This document shows, piece after piece, positions 9,597 through 16,893 of a stretch of DNA of 26,036 nt. The translations under genes were made by a program, and so were the position numbers. The notes below the pieces were generated by a model that saw nothing but the letters and a program-made list of their open reading frames with translations, did no database searches and had not been told where the DNA came from. The stretch comes from JAJPJX01 sp964568355 (lineage in GTDB: Bacteria; Acidobacteriota; Terriglobia; Bryobacterales; Bryobacteraceae). The first letter of the stretch is position 1, and every line of letters begins with the position of its first letter. The DNA is taken from contig CAZMRK010000443.1 in NCBI GenBank assembly GCA_964568355.1, forward strand, positions 1 to 26,036, in the 5' to 3' direction.

Positions 9597-9606
9597 AGGG
9601 GCTTGC

Positions 9607-11037
9607 ATGACACGACGACAGTGGATTCTTCGCGCGGCCGGCGCCGGCTGTAGCAGGCTGTTCCCCATGCCGGGCTCGTGCGCTCCTTCGGCAGGCGTAG
9701 AGCGAGGCATCGTCAAGGTCTCGCGCCTGCCCAAATTAGGCCCTCCCAACGACGGACCCAAGGAGCAGCTTTGGCACTACACGCTCGCGTTTCCGTTCCA
9801 GATTGCGCCGAGGCTGGCCGCAGTTTCCTGCACCATCGAGCAGAGCTTCCGCCCTGGACAGGATTTCCTGAACGGCGCCGATATCATTCTGTTCGACGAC
9901 CTTCGCAACATCCCGACCAGCCAGGCGATGAAACTGAGCCGGGACGAGCAGGAGCCCAATCCGAACGCCGGTGGAAAGCCGGCGATCATGTCCAACGGGC
10001 CCTGTCATGTAGGATTTGTTCCCGCGGGCGCCAAACTCGCCGACGGATCGCCCCATCCGCACGCCGGTACCGGGTTCGGTTTTCAGCAGGTGTCTGCCTG
10101 GCCGATGGACGACAGCGATCTGGTAAATGAGGTCCAGAGAAAAGGTCGCCGGCGGTTTGGCGGCCGCCAAACCTATCAGTACTATCATCTTTATCAGTTC
10201 GCCTACGACGGGTCGAAGTTTCATATCCGGAAACCGGGACGGGTGAACTATGAAGAGATGGTGCCCGGAGGCTGGAATGTGGTGCCTGGTTTTGGCGGAC
10301 AGGTTGCTGACGGCAATGATCTGCTCATCGCCATGTCCGGGCAAAGGCCCGGCCGGCAGCGCCAGGGAGGCGTGGTCCGTTGGCGCCGCTCGTCCGGTGC
10401 GTGGCGGGCGGTTTCGTTCGATCCCGTCACCGAGGAGGACACCTCCACTGAACCCAGCATGATCCGCGACCTGGATGGAGAATTTCTGTTCTGCGCGCGC
10501 GGGACCAATGCGTCGGGTCATCCGATGCGGGTGTGGAAGTCACGTGGCCATGGCTCCCGGTGGGACCTGGTCATCTTTGTCGGCGGCATCTCCAGTTCGC
10601 CGGTAGCGATCTACCAGGCAGCGGACGGAACTCCGTATCTTGCCGCAAACCGGTATCAGTATCAGACACACATCAAGGGCGTTCCCTCGCTGCCTTATTT
10701 TCGGGGTCCTGACGGCAAGCCCAGGCCCGATGGCGGCACCCGCGAAACGCTTCTGCTGTGGCCCATCAACGAGGCTCGTAACGCCGTGGAGATCCCAATC
10801 ATTGCCAAGGACTGTCTGGCAGAGCTCGGACCACCGCCGCATGGAAGCATCTGGGCGGTGGATCATCCGTCCGCAATGACGCTGCAATTGCGCGATGGCG
10901 AATGGCATAACGTAATCGGCTACCGGCTCTACGAGAAAGAGGAGAACACCGAGTTTACGGCGGCAACGCGATTCACCGGCGCATACCTCAACGAGGTCTT
11001 CTCGGCCGGAAAAGCAATTCCGACGTGGAGCTTCTAG
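9607..11037 (+). CDS. Exported protein of unknown function, possibly a beta-propeller
   Basis: A 476-aa protein I do not recognise as a named family. The start is the ATG at 9607, because GGAGGG (9595-9600) lies 6 nt before it; an in-frame ATG at 9553 has no such site. The N-terminus (MTRRQWILRAAGAGC) is twin-arginine-like with a Cys at 15, so export by Tat is likely; lipidation is possible but the lipobox is poor. The body is rich in W, G and aromatic residues. It contains motifs such as STEPSMIRDLDGEFLFCARG, MRVWKSRGHGSRWDLV and HPSAMTLQLRDGEWHNVIGY, recalling sialidase/BNR-like propellers without clear Asp-boxes. It follows TonB receptor 1 by 54 nt and precedes a sarcosine-oxidase-like gene, so a role with the receptor's substrate is plausible. 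Its TAG stop lies at the edge of a dispersed repeat. Confidence 0.75.
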   Translation: MTRRQWILRAAGAGCSRLFPMPGSCAPSAGVERGIVKVSRLPKLGPPNDGPKEQLWHYTLAFPFQIAPRLAAVSCTIEQSFRPGQDFLNGADIILFDDLRNIPTSQAMKLSRDEQEPNPNAGGKPAIMSNGPCHVGFVPAGAKLADGSPHPHAGTGFGFQQVSAWPMDDSDLVNEVQRKGRRRFGGRQTYQYYHLYQFAYDGSKFHIRKPGRVNYEEMVPGGWNVVPGFGGQVADGNDLLIAMSGQRPGRQRQGGVVRWRRSSGAWRAVSFDPVTEEDTSTEPSMIRDLDGEFLFCARGTNASGHPMRVWKSRGHGSRWDLVIFVGGISSSPVAIYQAADGTPYLAANRYQYQTHIKGVPSLPYFRGPDGKPRPDGGTRETLLLWPINEARNAVEIPIIAKDCLAELGPPPHGSIWAVDHPSAMTLQLRDGEWHNVIGYRLYEKEENTEFTAATRFTGAYLNEVFSAGKAIPTWSF

Positions 11038-11126
11038 TTCCGGGACCGGACGATTTGGTTCGTCCGCTTGCTCACGCGCGCGGTTCCGTTCCGGCGGGAG
11101 TGGACGTTGCGGTCAAAGCACCCATT
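11034..11126. repeat. Dispersed repeat element, copy 1 (internally deleted)
   Basis: The core runs from GACCG (11044-11048) to CGGTC (11110-11114), 71 nt. It aligns with copies at 13808 and 25151, sharing GTCCGCTTGCT, ACGCGCGCGG, GTTCCGGC and TGCGGTC-NN-AGCAC. About 20 nt after GTTCCGGC, including the CAAGCGG arm, are missing. The CTAGTT at its left edge (11034-11039) contains the TAG stop codon of the upstream gene. Confidence 0.75.
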
Positions 11127-11176
11127 CGGGGCCGGCCCGCGGACTTCAAGCTGGCATCTGTGATCTGATTGACCAT

Positions 11177-12340
11177 ATGCGTACTGCGGATGTGGCGATC
11201 ATCGGGTTGGGCACGATGGGTTCTTTCACCTGCTTGGAACTGGCCAGGCGTGGGCTGCGCGTGGCCGGCTTCGACCGCTTTGAGCCGCCGCACGGCCGGG
11301 GCAGCCACTCCGGCGACACCCGGGTATTTCGCACGGCATACGCCGAGCATCCCGACTACGTTCCGCTGGCGCTGCGAGCCGGCGAACTCTGGGATCAGTA
11401 TGGTTCGGAGTTCGGCCACACCCTGCTGACGCGGTCCGGCATGCTCAGCATGGGACCTCCCGATGGCGATCTTGTAACGGGTATTCGCCGCAGCGCGCAG
11501 ATGCACCATCTGCAGGTTGAAGAATTGCGGCCCGATGAGATTCGGGGACGCTATCCGGGATTCTCTCCTCCCGGCGACTATGTCGGCCTGTTCGAGGCTT
11601 CGGCTGGCTGGGTGGATGTGAACCGCGCCATTGCCGGCGCATTCACCGGCGCGAAACAGCGCGGCGCCGCTTTGTTCCCGAATACCGCTGTCGCGGCGTG
11701 GCGGGCCTCCGGCTCCACCATCGAACTGGAAACAACCTCCGGACGTTTCGAAGCGTCGCATCTAGTGATCACGGCTGGAGCCTGGGCAGGCAGCGTGCTC
11801 CGCGATCTGGGACTGCCGTTATCGGTTCGCCGCAAAGTCCTGGTATGGGTGGACCCGTTAAACGCTGATCACTTCACGCCAGGGCGTTTTCCCGTCTTCG
11901 CGGTGGCGGATCGCTTCTTCTACGGATTTCCGAATATTGGCGGCGAGGGTGTTAAGCTGGCCATTCACTGGGAGCATGGCGATCTCCTGGCTGATCCTTC
12001 AGAGCCGGTTGCGGCGCCTGGTGAAGCCGACATCGTCCCGGTCCTGGAGATGGCGTCACAATACCTGAACGGGTTGGCGGCGCCGGCCCCGGATGGCCTC
12101 GCGCGAGTACCACGCTCGGCCGTCTGCCTGTACACCATGACCCCGGATGAGCACTTTGTGCTGGATCGCCACCCGCAGTTCGCGAATGTCTGGATCGCCG
12201 CGGGCTTCTCGGGACATGGCTTCAAGTTTGCTCCGGCTATTGCGGAAGCACTGACCGGCCTTTGTGTCGAAGGTCAAACCGCGCTGCCGGTTGAGTTTCT
12301 CCGGCTGGGACGGCGCTTTGGCGCTACGGTGCCGGCGTGA
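11177..12340 (+). CDS. Monomeric sarcosine oxidase / N-methyl-amino-acid oxidase family flavoenzyme
   Basis: A 387-aa FAD-dependent amine oxidase of the MSOX/MTOX type, predicted cytoplasmic. The N-terminal dinucleotide-binding loop is VAIIGLGTMGS (about 7-16). GSHSGDTRVFR (42-52) matches the conserved FAD/substrate loop. Lys260 in GVKLAIH corresponds to the oxygen-activating Lys of MSOX. SAVCLYTMTPDEHF (314-327) carries Cys317, at the position that binds FAD covalently in MSOX. AAGFSGHGFKF (341-351) completes the C-terminal signature. The family oxidises sarcosine, N-methyltryptophan, pipecolate or fructosyl amino acids with O2 to give H2O2. The substrate here is unknown; placement behind a TonB receptor hints at catabolism of an imported N-substituted compound. 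No good Shine-Dalgarno precedes the ATG, and 139 bp containing repeat copy 1 separate it from the upstream gene. Confidence 0.88.
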   Translation: MRTADVAIIGLGTMGSFTCLELARRGLRVAGFDRFEPPHGRGSHSGDTRVFRTAYAEHPDYVPLALRAGELWDQYGSEFGHTLLTRSGMLSMGPPDGDLVTGIRRSAQMHHLQVEELRPDEIRGRYPGFSPPGDYVGLFEASAGWVDVNRAIAGAFTGAKQRGAALFPNTAVAAWRASGSTIELETTSGRFEASHLVITAGAWAGSVLRDLGLPLSVRRKVLVWVDPLNADHFTPGRFPVFAVADRFFYGFPNIGGEGVKLAIHWEHGDLLADPSEPVAAPGEADIVPVLEMASQYLNGLAAPAPDGLARVPRSAVCLYTMTPDEHFVLDRHPQFANVWIAAGFSGHGFKFAPAIAEALTGLCVEGQTALPVEFLRLGRRFGATVPA

Positions 12341-12371
12341 GGCGGGCCGCGGGAGTCAGGAGGCGCTGTCT

Positions 12372-13553
12372 TTAGTACAGGATGGAAAAGCTTCCGTCCG
12401 GCCGCGCGGCGGCTGCGGCGAAGCTCCAGGCCGGGATGCCGGGCAGGCGTCCGGTCTCGGCCGCCGGCTGCCCGGCGCGGTCGTAAATCTGGTAAGCGAA
12501 AGAGCCGCCCTTTTGCCAGCCGGTACCTTCGGTCCAGACCAGGAGCACTTCGCCCTGTTCATTGACGGCGACCCGCGGGTGCTTGCGACCTTTTCCTTCG
12601 CCGGGTGCGGCAATGGGATCGCTTGCGCGGCCGCCGCTGATCGGGCTCCAGTAAATCTGGCCCGCGGTTTCCCATGCTCCAATCACGGTCGTTGCATTTT
12701 CGGCAAAGTCCATGCTGCTCATCGGGCAGGCATGGATGTTCCATTTGTGGAGAAGTTTTCCTTGAAACGTCCTGCCACGATCGGAGGAGGATAGGAGATA
12801 GATATCGCGGTGTACGGACTCAGTGGCGGAGCGGTAGAGCGCGAAGACGTTTCCGTGCCTGTCCACAAAGGTCTTCATGCCGCAGCAGCCGCAGGCTCCA
12901 GTCGGTTCCGTCCAGGCCTTCGCTTCCCTGGAAAAGTTCTGGCCTCCGTCGGCAGACTTCGTCATCCAGACACATCGTCTGGCCTCTCCGTCCTTGCCGG
13001 TAGCGCGTGCTTCCTTTTCCCCAATCCCGTGCCACGTAACGTAGACATCGCCGTTCCTGTCCGCAGCAACGGAGCCACCGCCATCGAGTCCGAAAGAGTG
13101 GATCATGAGGTTGCGCTGGGGCTCGAACCCGTTCCCGGAGTCATTCAGGCGGGCATAGAGCATGGGCGCGCCCGGCTTTCCGGAATCGGGATTGAGCGGG
13201 CCGTCGTTGGTCGAGCCGTTCCAGGCAACATGGACGCGACCGGCTTTTCCGAGTGCGAGCTGCGCGCCGCGAATCGTACCGGCGGCGATGGCGCTGCCGT
13301 TCAGGTTCACCCGCAAAGCCGGAGTGAAACTCATCCCGCCGTCTTTGGAGCGAGTATAAAACAGGTCTCCGTGACGCGCGTCACCGGTGTAGTAGACAAG
13401 GTGCAATGTGCCGCGTTCATCGAGTGCTACCTGCGGCTGGATGCCGCCGTCCGGAACCCGGTGGAGGTGGATACGGCCCCGGGTGCTTTTTCCCGCCGCA
13501 AAGCCAGTGAATGCCGCGGCGCAAGCTAGAGTCGCCTGTCTTCTGGTCATCAT
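12372..13553 (-). CDS. Exported Asp-box (sialidase-like) propeller protein with CxCC...CPMS motif
   Basis: A 393-aa exo-alpha-sialidase-like protein. The N-terminus MMTRRQATLACAAAFTGFAA is a twin-arginine signal. At least three Asp-boxes mark propeller blades: SKDGGMSF (69-76), SADGGQNF (200-207) and SSDRGRTF (256-263). Between blades lies CGCCGM (221-226), then YRSATESVHRD and later HACPMSS (275-281). The pairing of a CxCC cluster with a downstream CPxS motif marks a subgroup of uncharacterised sialidase-like proteins, and these cysteines and histidines could bind a metal (inference). The arginine triad of true sialidases is not evident, so glycosidase activity is doubtful. It is convergent with the oxidase gene (31-nt gap). 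TAGAAT at 13577-13572 may be its -10, giving a short leader. No Shine-Dalgarno is visible. Confidence 0.8.
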   Translation of the reverse strand: MMTRRQATLACAAAFTGFAAGKSTRGRIHLHRVPDGGIQPQVALDERGTLHLVYYTGDARHGDLFYTRSKDGGMSFTPALRVNLNGSAIAAGTIRGAQLALGKAGRVHVAWNGSTNDGPLNPDSGKPGAPMLYARLNDSGNGFEPQRNLMIHSFGLDGGGSVAADRNGDVYVTWHGIGEKEARATGKDGEARRCVWMTKSADGGQNFSREAKAWTEPTGACGCCGMKTFVDRHGNVFALYRSATESVHRDIYLLSSSDRGRTFQGKLLHKWNIHACPMSSMDFAENATTVIGAWETAGQIYWSPISGGRASDPIAAPGEGKGRKHPRVAVNEQGEVLLVWTEGTGWQKGGSFAYQIYDRAGQPAAETGRLPGIPAWSFAAAAARPDGSFSILY

Positions 13554-13795
13554 CGGGTTTGGATTGGGTCTATTCTATCGCGAGGCAGATCTGGACCGCG
13601 AGTTGCGCGGCCATTTTGACCTGGAAGCGTGACGACCGAGGCTGCCACTTGCCGATCATCCACCAGCGCATTGTTCTTCCTCCTCGCCCGGCCGGAAAAT
13701 CCTATTGCCATGCTGCTGGTAGATATTCTATCTTCAAGAACCATCTCCAGGGTAGATGGACGACTGTCAGTTCGTTTGATCCCGAAGGAGTCGCC

Positions 13796-13911
13796 CACTA
13801 ATGCTGCGACCGGATGATTCGGTTCGTCCGCTTGCTTACGCGCGCGGCTCGGTTCCGGCACTGAAGCCCAAGCGGAAAGGAATAGATTTTGCGGTCAGAG
13901 CACCAATGCAG
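13796..13911. repeat. Dispersed repeat element, copy 2 (full length)
   Basis: The core from GACCG (13808-13812) to CGGTC (13892-13896) is 89 nt and differs from copy 3 at 6 positions (83 of 89 identical). It has terminal inverted repeats GACCG/CGGTC and an internal pair TCCGCTTG (13827-13834)/CAAGCGGA (13869-13876). It is flanked by an imperfect direct repeat: CACTAATGCTG (13796-13806) and CACCAATGCAG (13901-13911), 9 of 11 identical. Confidence 0.85.
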
Positions 13912-13963
13912 TCCTATAAGAGGCGTGCCAATATACCGAATAACCGTCCATGTGCCGAAATGG

Positions 13964-13990
13964 TTGACACGCGGGCTCGCATAGGATATC
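13964..13990 (+). promoter_or_regulatory. Candidate promoter of the sulfatase gene
   Basis: A perfect TTGACA (13964-13969) is followed at 15 nt by GATATC (13985-13990) or at 17 nt by TATCTC. The -35 is convincing and the -10 is weak. The ATG lies about 34 nt downstream of GATATC. Confidence 0.4.
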
Positions 13991-14023
13991 TCTAGTGGCT
14001 TAGTCGGCAATTCGGCCCGCCTC

Positions 14024-15484
14024 ATGACATCGCTCAATCGCCGTGAATTTCTTGCTGCCCTCAGCCTGTTGCCCGCAAGCACTCGCGGCGCTCTTCTTCC
14101 GCCTCCGAATATTGTTTTCGTTCTCACGGACGACCAAGGATATGGCGACCTGGCCTGTCTTGGCAATCCGGTGGTGAAGACGCCCAATCTCGATCATCTT
14201 CACTCGCAGAGCGTGCGGTTCCGGGACTTTCATGCGAGTCCGACCTGCGCGCCGACCCGCTGCTCGATTCTAACCGGACGGCATGAGTTCCGGTCGGGTG
14301 TCACTCACACCATTCTCGAGCGGGAGCGGATGAGCCTCAAGGCTACCACCATCGCGCAAGTTCTGAAGTCAGCCGGCTACACCACCGGCATCTTTGGCAA
14401 ATGGCATCTGGGTGACGCGCCTCCGTATCAGCCCGGTAACCGGGGGTTCGATGAGGTCTTCATCCACGGATGTGGAGGGATCGGCCAGGACTACGGAGGC
14501 ACCTGTTCGGATGCCCCGGGCAATACGTACTTCGATCCGACAATCCTGCACAACGGAACGTTCGAGCGCACGAAGGGCTACTGCACCGACGTCTTTTTCG
14601 GGCAAGCGCTGCGCTGGATCGAAGATCGCCGCGGCACGCAAGCGCCGTTCTTCGCCTTCATCACACCCAACGCGCCGCATGTACCGCTGCAGTGTCCAGC
14701 CGAGTACCAGCGCATGTATAGCGGTCAAAACCTCGGTGAGGCGACGGAAAAGTATTTCGGCATGGTCACCAACATTGACGACAATGTGGGCAAACTGATG
14801 AGCCGGCTGAACGATTGGGGATTGGATCGCAAAACGGTATTGATTTTCATGACCGACAACGGCGGTACCGGCGGAGTACGAACCTTCAACGCCGGAATGC
14901 GAGGCGCCAAAGGATCGCCGTATCAAGGGGGAACTCGCGTACCGGCTTTTTTTCGCTGGACCGATCGGTGGAAACCGGGAGATGTGGACAGTCTCACCGC
15001 GCATCTCGACCTCTTTCCCACGTTCGCCGAACTGGCCCAGGCGAAGATTCCTTCCGGACTATCTCTCGACGGACGCAGCCTGGCGCCGCTGTTGAACGAT
15101 CCGCGGGCTCCATGGAGCGATCGATTTCTGTTTACGCACGTTGGCCGCTGGGCTCCCGGGAGGGCGGCGGAATCGAAATATGCTCACTGCAGCGTCCGAA
15201 CGGCGGGCTTCAGCGCGGTCAACATCGGGCCACAGAAAAATTGGGAGCTCTACGACCTGAAGTCCGATCCCGGCGAGAAGAGCAACGTCGCTTCCCGTCA
15301 TCCGGAGCAACTTCAGGCCATGGACGCGGCCTATAGCCGCTGGTGGAGCGAGGTTTTGCCCGCCATGGAAAATGAAACGGCGGAGCCGCCCGAAGTCTCG
15401 CCCTACAAGACTCTCTATTGGCAGCAATTTGGAGGAGGGCCGGGTACGTCCCGGCCATTCCGGACGCCAAAAGCCCAGAAGTAA
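14024..15484 (+). CDS. Arylsulfatase (formylglycine-dependent), Tat-exported
   Basis: A 486-aa type I sulfatase that would hydrolyse sulfate esters, probably of sulfated glycans, outside the cytoplasm. The signal is twin-arginine (LNRREFLAAL, 4-13). The metal-binding start is NIVFVLTDDQGYGD (29-42), with Asp36/Asp37. The active-site sequence CAPTRCSILTGR begins at Cys75, the residue converted to formylglycine within C-x-P-x-R. Further active-site motifs are GKWHLG (125-130), NAPHVPL (216-222) and FMTDNGG (275-281, Asp278/Asn279). The C-terminal part with WELYDLKSDPGEKSN is typical of the family. Cytoplasmic formylglycine formation before Tat export is expected, but no maturase gene is in the window. 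It converges on the DUF1501 gene with a 17-nt gap. The start has no Shine-Dalgarno. Confidence 0.93.
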   Translation: MTSLNRREFLAALSLLPASTRGALLPPPNIVFVLTDDQGYGDLACLGNPVVKTPNLDHLHSQSVRFRDFHASPTCAPTRCSILTGRHEFRSGVTHTILERERMSLKATTIAQVLKSAGYTTGIFGKWHLGDAPPYQPGNRGFDEVFIHGCGGIGQDYGGTCSDAPGNTYFDPTILHNGTFERTKGYCTDVFFGQALRWIEDRRGTQAPFFAFITPNAPHVPLQCPAEYQRMYSGQNLGEATEKYFGMVTNIDDNVGKLMSRLNDWGLDRKTVLIFMTDNGGTGGVRTFNAGMRGAKGSPYQGGTRVPAFFRWTDRWKPGDVDSLTAHLDLFPTFAELAQAKIPSGLSLDGRSLAPLLNDPRAPWSDRFLFTHVGRWAPGRAAESKYAHCSVRTAGFSAVNIGPQKNWELYDLKSDPGEKSNVASRHPEQLQAMDAAYSRWWSEVLPAMENETAEPPEVSPYKTLYWQQFGGGPGTSRPFRTPKAQK

Positions 15485-15501
15485 AGGGGCCCGCCCTCGA
15501 A

Positions 15502-16881
15502 TCAGGCGAATATCTGCTTCTGCACAATGCCCGCTACGTTCGTCAGGCGGAAATCGCGTCCTGCGTAGTGGTAAGTCAGTTGCTCGTGGTTGATCCCCAT
15601 CAGCGCCAGGAGCGTCGCGTGCAGATCGTTGATATGCATGCGTCCCTCGACGGCCTTCATGCCGATTTCGTCAGTCGCTCCATAGCTGAAGCCCTTCCTG
15701 ACGCCGGCTCCGGTCAGGAACATCGAATACCCGATGATATTGTGATCTCGGCCGTCGGCACCCTGGGAGGTAGGCAGCCGTCCGAATTCGGAGCCGAACA
15801 ATACCAGCGTGTCGTCCAGCAGGCCGCGCTGTGCCAGGTCGTTCAGCAGCGCCGAGGTAGGCTGATCGACCCTGCGGCACTGCTCGATCAGGCCGTTGTG
15901 CAGGTTGGTGTGATGGTCCCAGCCCGGCTGGCGGATCTCCACAAAGCGCACTCCGGCTTCGCAGAGCTTGCGCGCCATCAGGCATTGGCGGGCAAAAGAG
16001 CCTTCGAGACCCGGCTTGACTCCGTAGGCATCCAAAACGTTCTGCGGCTCCCTGGAGATGTCCAGCAGCGCAGGCACGGTGTCCTGCATGCGGAAGGCAA
16101 GTTCGTAAGATTTGATGATTCCTTCCACTGCCTCGGGTGCGCCGGGAGTGGCGGCCAGGTTGTGGTTGAAATCCTGGATCAGATTGATCTGCTCGCGCTC
16201 CAGGTTCCGGCCGGTCGCCGCTTCGATGTTCGGCATCCGGCCCTGATCGCTGATGACCGTTCCCTGGTAGTAGGCCGGCAGAAAAGCGCTCCCGTAATTG
16301 GCCGCGCCGCCGAAGGCAATAGGCGGATTGATCGTGATGTAGCCGGGCAGGTCCTGGTTCTCCGTGCCCAGCCCGTAGAGGACCCAGGAGCCCCAGCTTG
16401 GGCGGGTCAAGGAGGCATTGGCGCTGCCGGTGTGCAGTTGGACGACGGCTTGAGGATGCGCCGGAGTATCCGTATACAGGCCTCGCAGCCAGCAGAGATC
16501 GTCGGCGTGCGTCGCGATGTGCGGCATCAAGTTGGAAAACCAGCTCCCCGTGTTTCCGTACTGCTTGAACGGAAACTTGGAAGCGGTCAACGTGCCGCCG
16601 CCCGGCCCGGACTTGCCGTCGCTCTTTTGCAGCTCCGGCTTGTATTCAAACGTATCGACGCCCGAAATCGCTCCCTCCATGAACAGAAAGATGATGCGTT
16701 TGGCCTTGGCGGGTAAGGGCGGCTGTTTTGGAGCAAGCGGGTTGGGGCTGGTCAATTCTGAAGGCGAAGCCTTCCGGGCCGCGGAGCCGAGGATGCCTGC
16801 CAACGCCAGGCGGCCGAATCCGGCTCCGGCGGTCCACAACAAGCTCCGTCGCGTTGGATGGAAAGATCTCTGTTGAGCCAT
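15502..16881 (-). CDS. DUF1501 family exported protein
   Basis: A 459-aa DUF1501 protein, a sulfatase/alkaline-phosphatase-like fold of unknown function, common in Planctomycetota, Verrucomicrobiota and Solibacter-type Acidobacteriota. The start is the ATG at 16881 because AGGAG (16893-16889) lies 7 nt upstream; an open frame to 17049 overlaps the upstream gene. The N-terminus has a twin-arginine motif (PTRRSLLWTAGAG). Conserved blocks include RIIFLFMEGAISGVDTFEYKPELQ, where the usual Gly-Gly-Pro-Ser seems altered. Others are HPQAVVQLHTGSAN, WDHHTNLHNGLIEQCRRVDQ, FGSEFGRLPTSQGADGRDHN and GRMHINDLHATLLALMG. It is 10 nt downstream of the PSD1 gene, the standard two-gene operon. Function unknown; a surface hydrolytic role is often assumed. 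Confidence 0.9.
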   Translation of the reverse strand: MAQQRSFHPTRRSLLWTAGAGFGRLALAGILGSAARKASPSELTSPNPLAPKQPPLPAKAKRIIFLFMEGAISGVDTFEYKPELQKSDGKSGPGGGTLTASKFPFKQYGNTGSWFSNLMPHIATHADDLCWLRGLYTDTPAHPQAVVQLHTGSANASLTRPSWGSWVLYGLGTENQDLPGYITINPPIAFGGAANYGSAFLPAYYQGTVISDQGRMPNIEAATGRNLEREQINLIQDFNHNLAATPGAPEAVEGIIKSYELAFRMQDTVPALLDISREPQNVLDAYGVKPGLEGSFARQCLMARKLCEAGVRFVEIRQPGWDHHTNLHNGLIEQCRRVDQPTSALLNDLAQRGLLDDTLVLFGSEFGRLPTSQGADGRDHNIIGYSMFLTGAGVRKGFSYGATDEIGMKAVEGRMHINDLHATLLALMGINHEQLTYHYAGRDFRLTNVAGIVQKQIFA

Positions 16882-16888
16882 ACCTGAT

Positions 16889-16893
16889 CTCCT
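16889..16893 (-). promoter_or_regulatory. RBS of the DUF1501 gene overlapping the upstream stop codon
   Basis: AGGAG on the minus strand shares bases with the TAG stop (16894-16892) of the PSD1 gene, 7 nt from the ATG at 16881. It decides the start and suggests translational coupling. Confidence 0.75.

Larger units (their letters stand above)
13554..14023. other. 470-bp intergenic region carrying a dispersed repeat
   Basis: No gene is supported here. 13554-13795 has scattered short inverted repeats, for example CCATCT (13741-13746) with AGATGG (13754-13759), but nothing I can name. Repeat copy 2 occupies 13796-13911. The last 60 bp hold a TTGACA for the sulfatase gene. Confidence 0.6.

Noticed and set aside
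13550..13861. A 103-codon minus-strand frame upstream of the Asp-box gene
   Set aside because: No domain or RBS, and it includes repeat sequence. I could not support it as a gene or a pseudogene.
13798..14187. A 129-codon minus-strand frame over repeat copy 2 and the sulfatase start
   Set aside because: Part of it is translated repeat sequence and the rest is antisense to the sulfatase signal region. The repeat's presence at three sites explains why it could look conserved in databases.
15418..16716. A 432-codon plus-strand frame overlapping the sulfatase end and the DUF1501 gene
   Set aside because: It overlaps two real genes, and its composition mirrors the DUF1501 coding strand.
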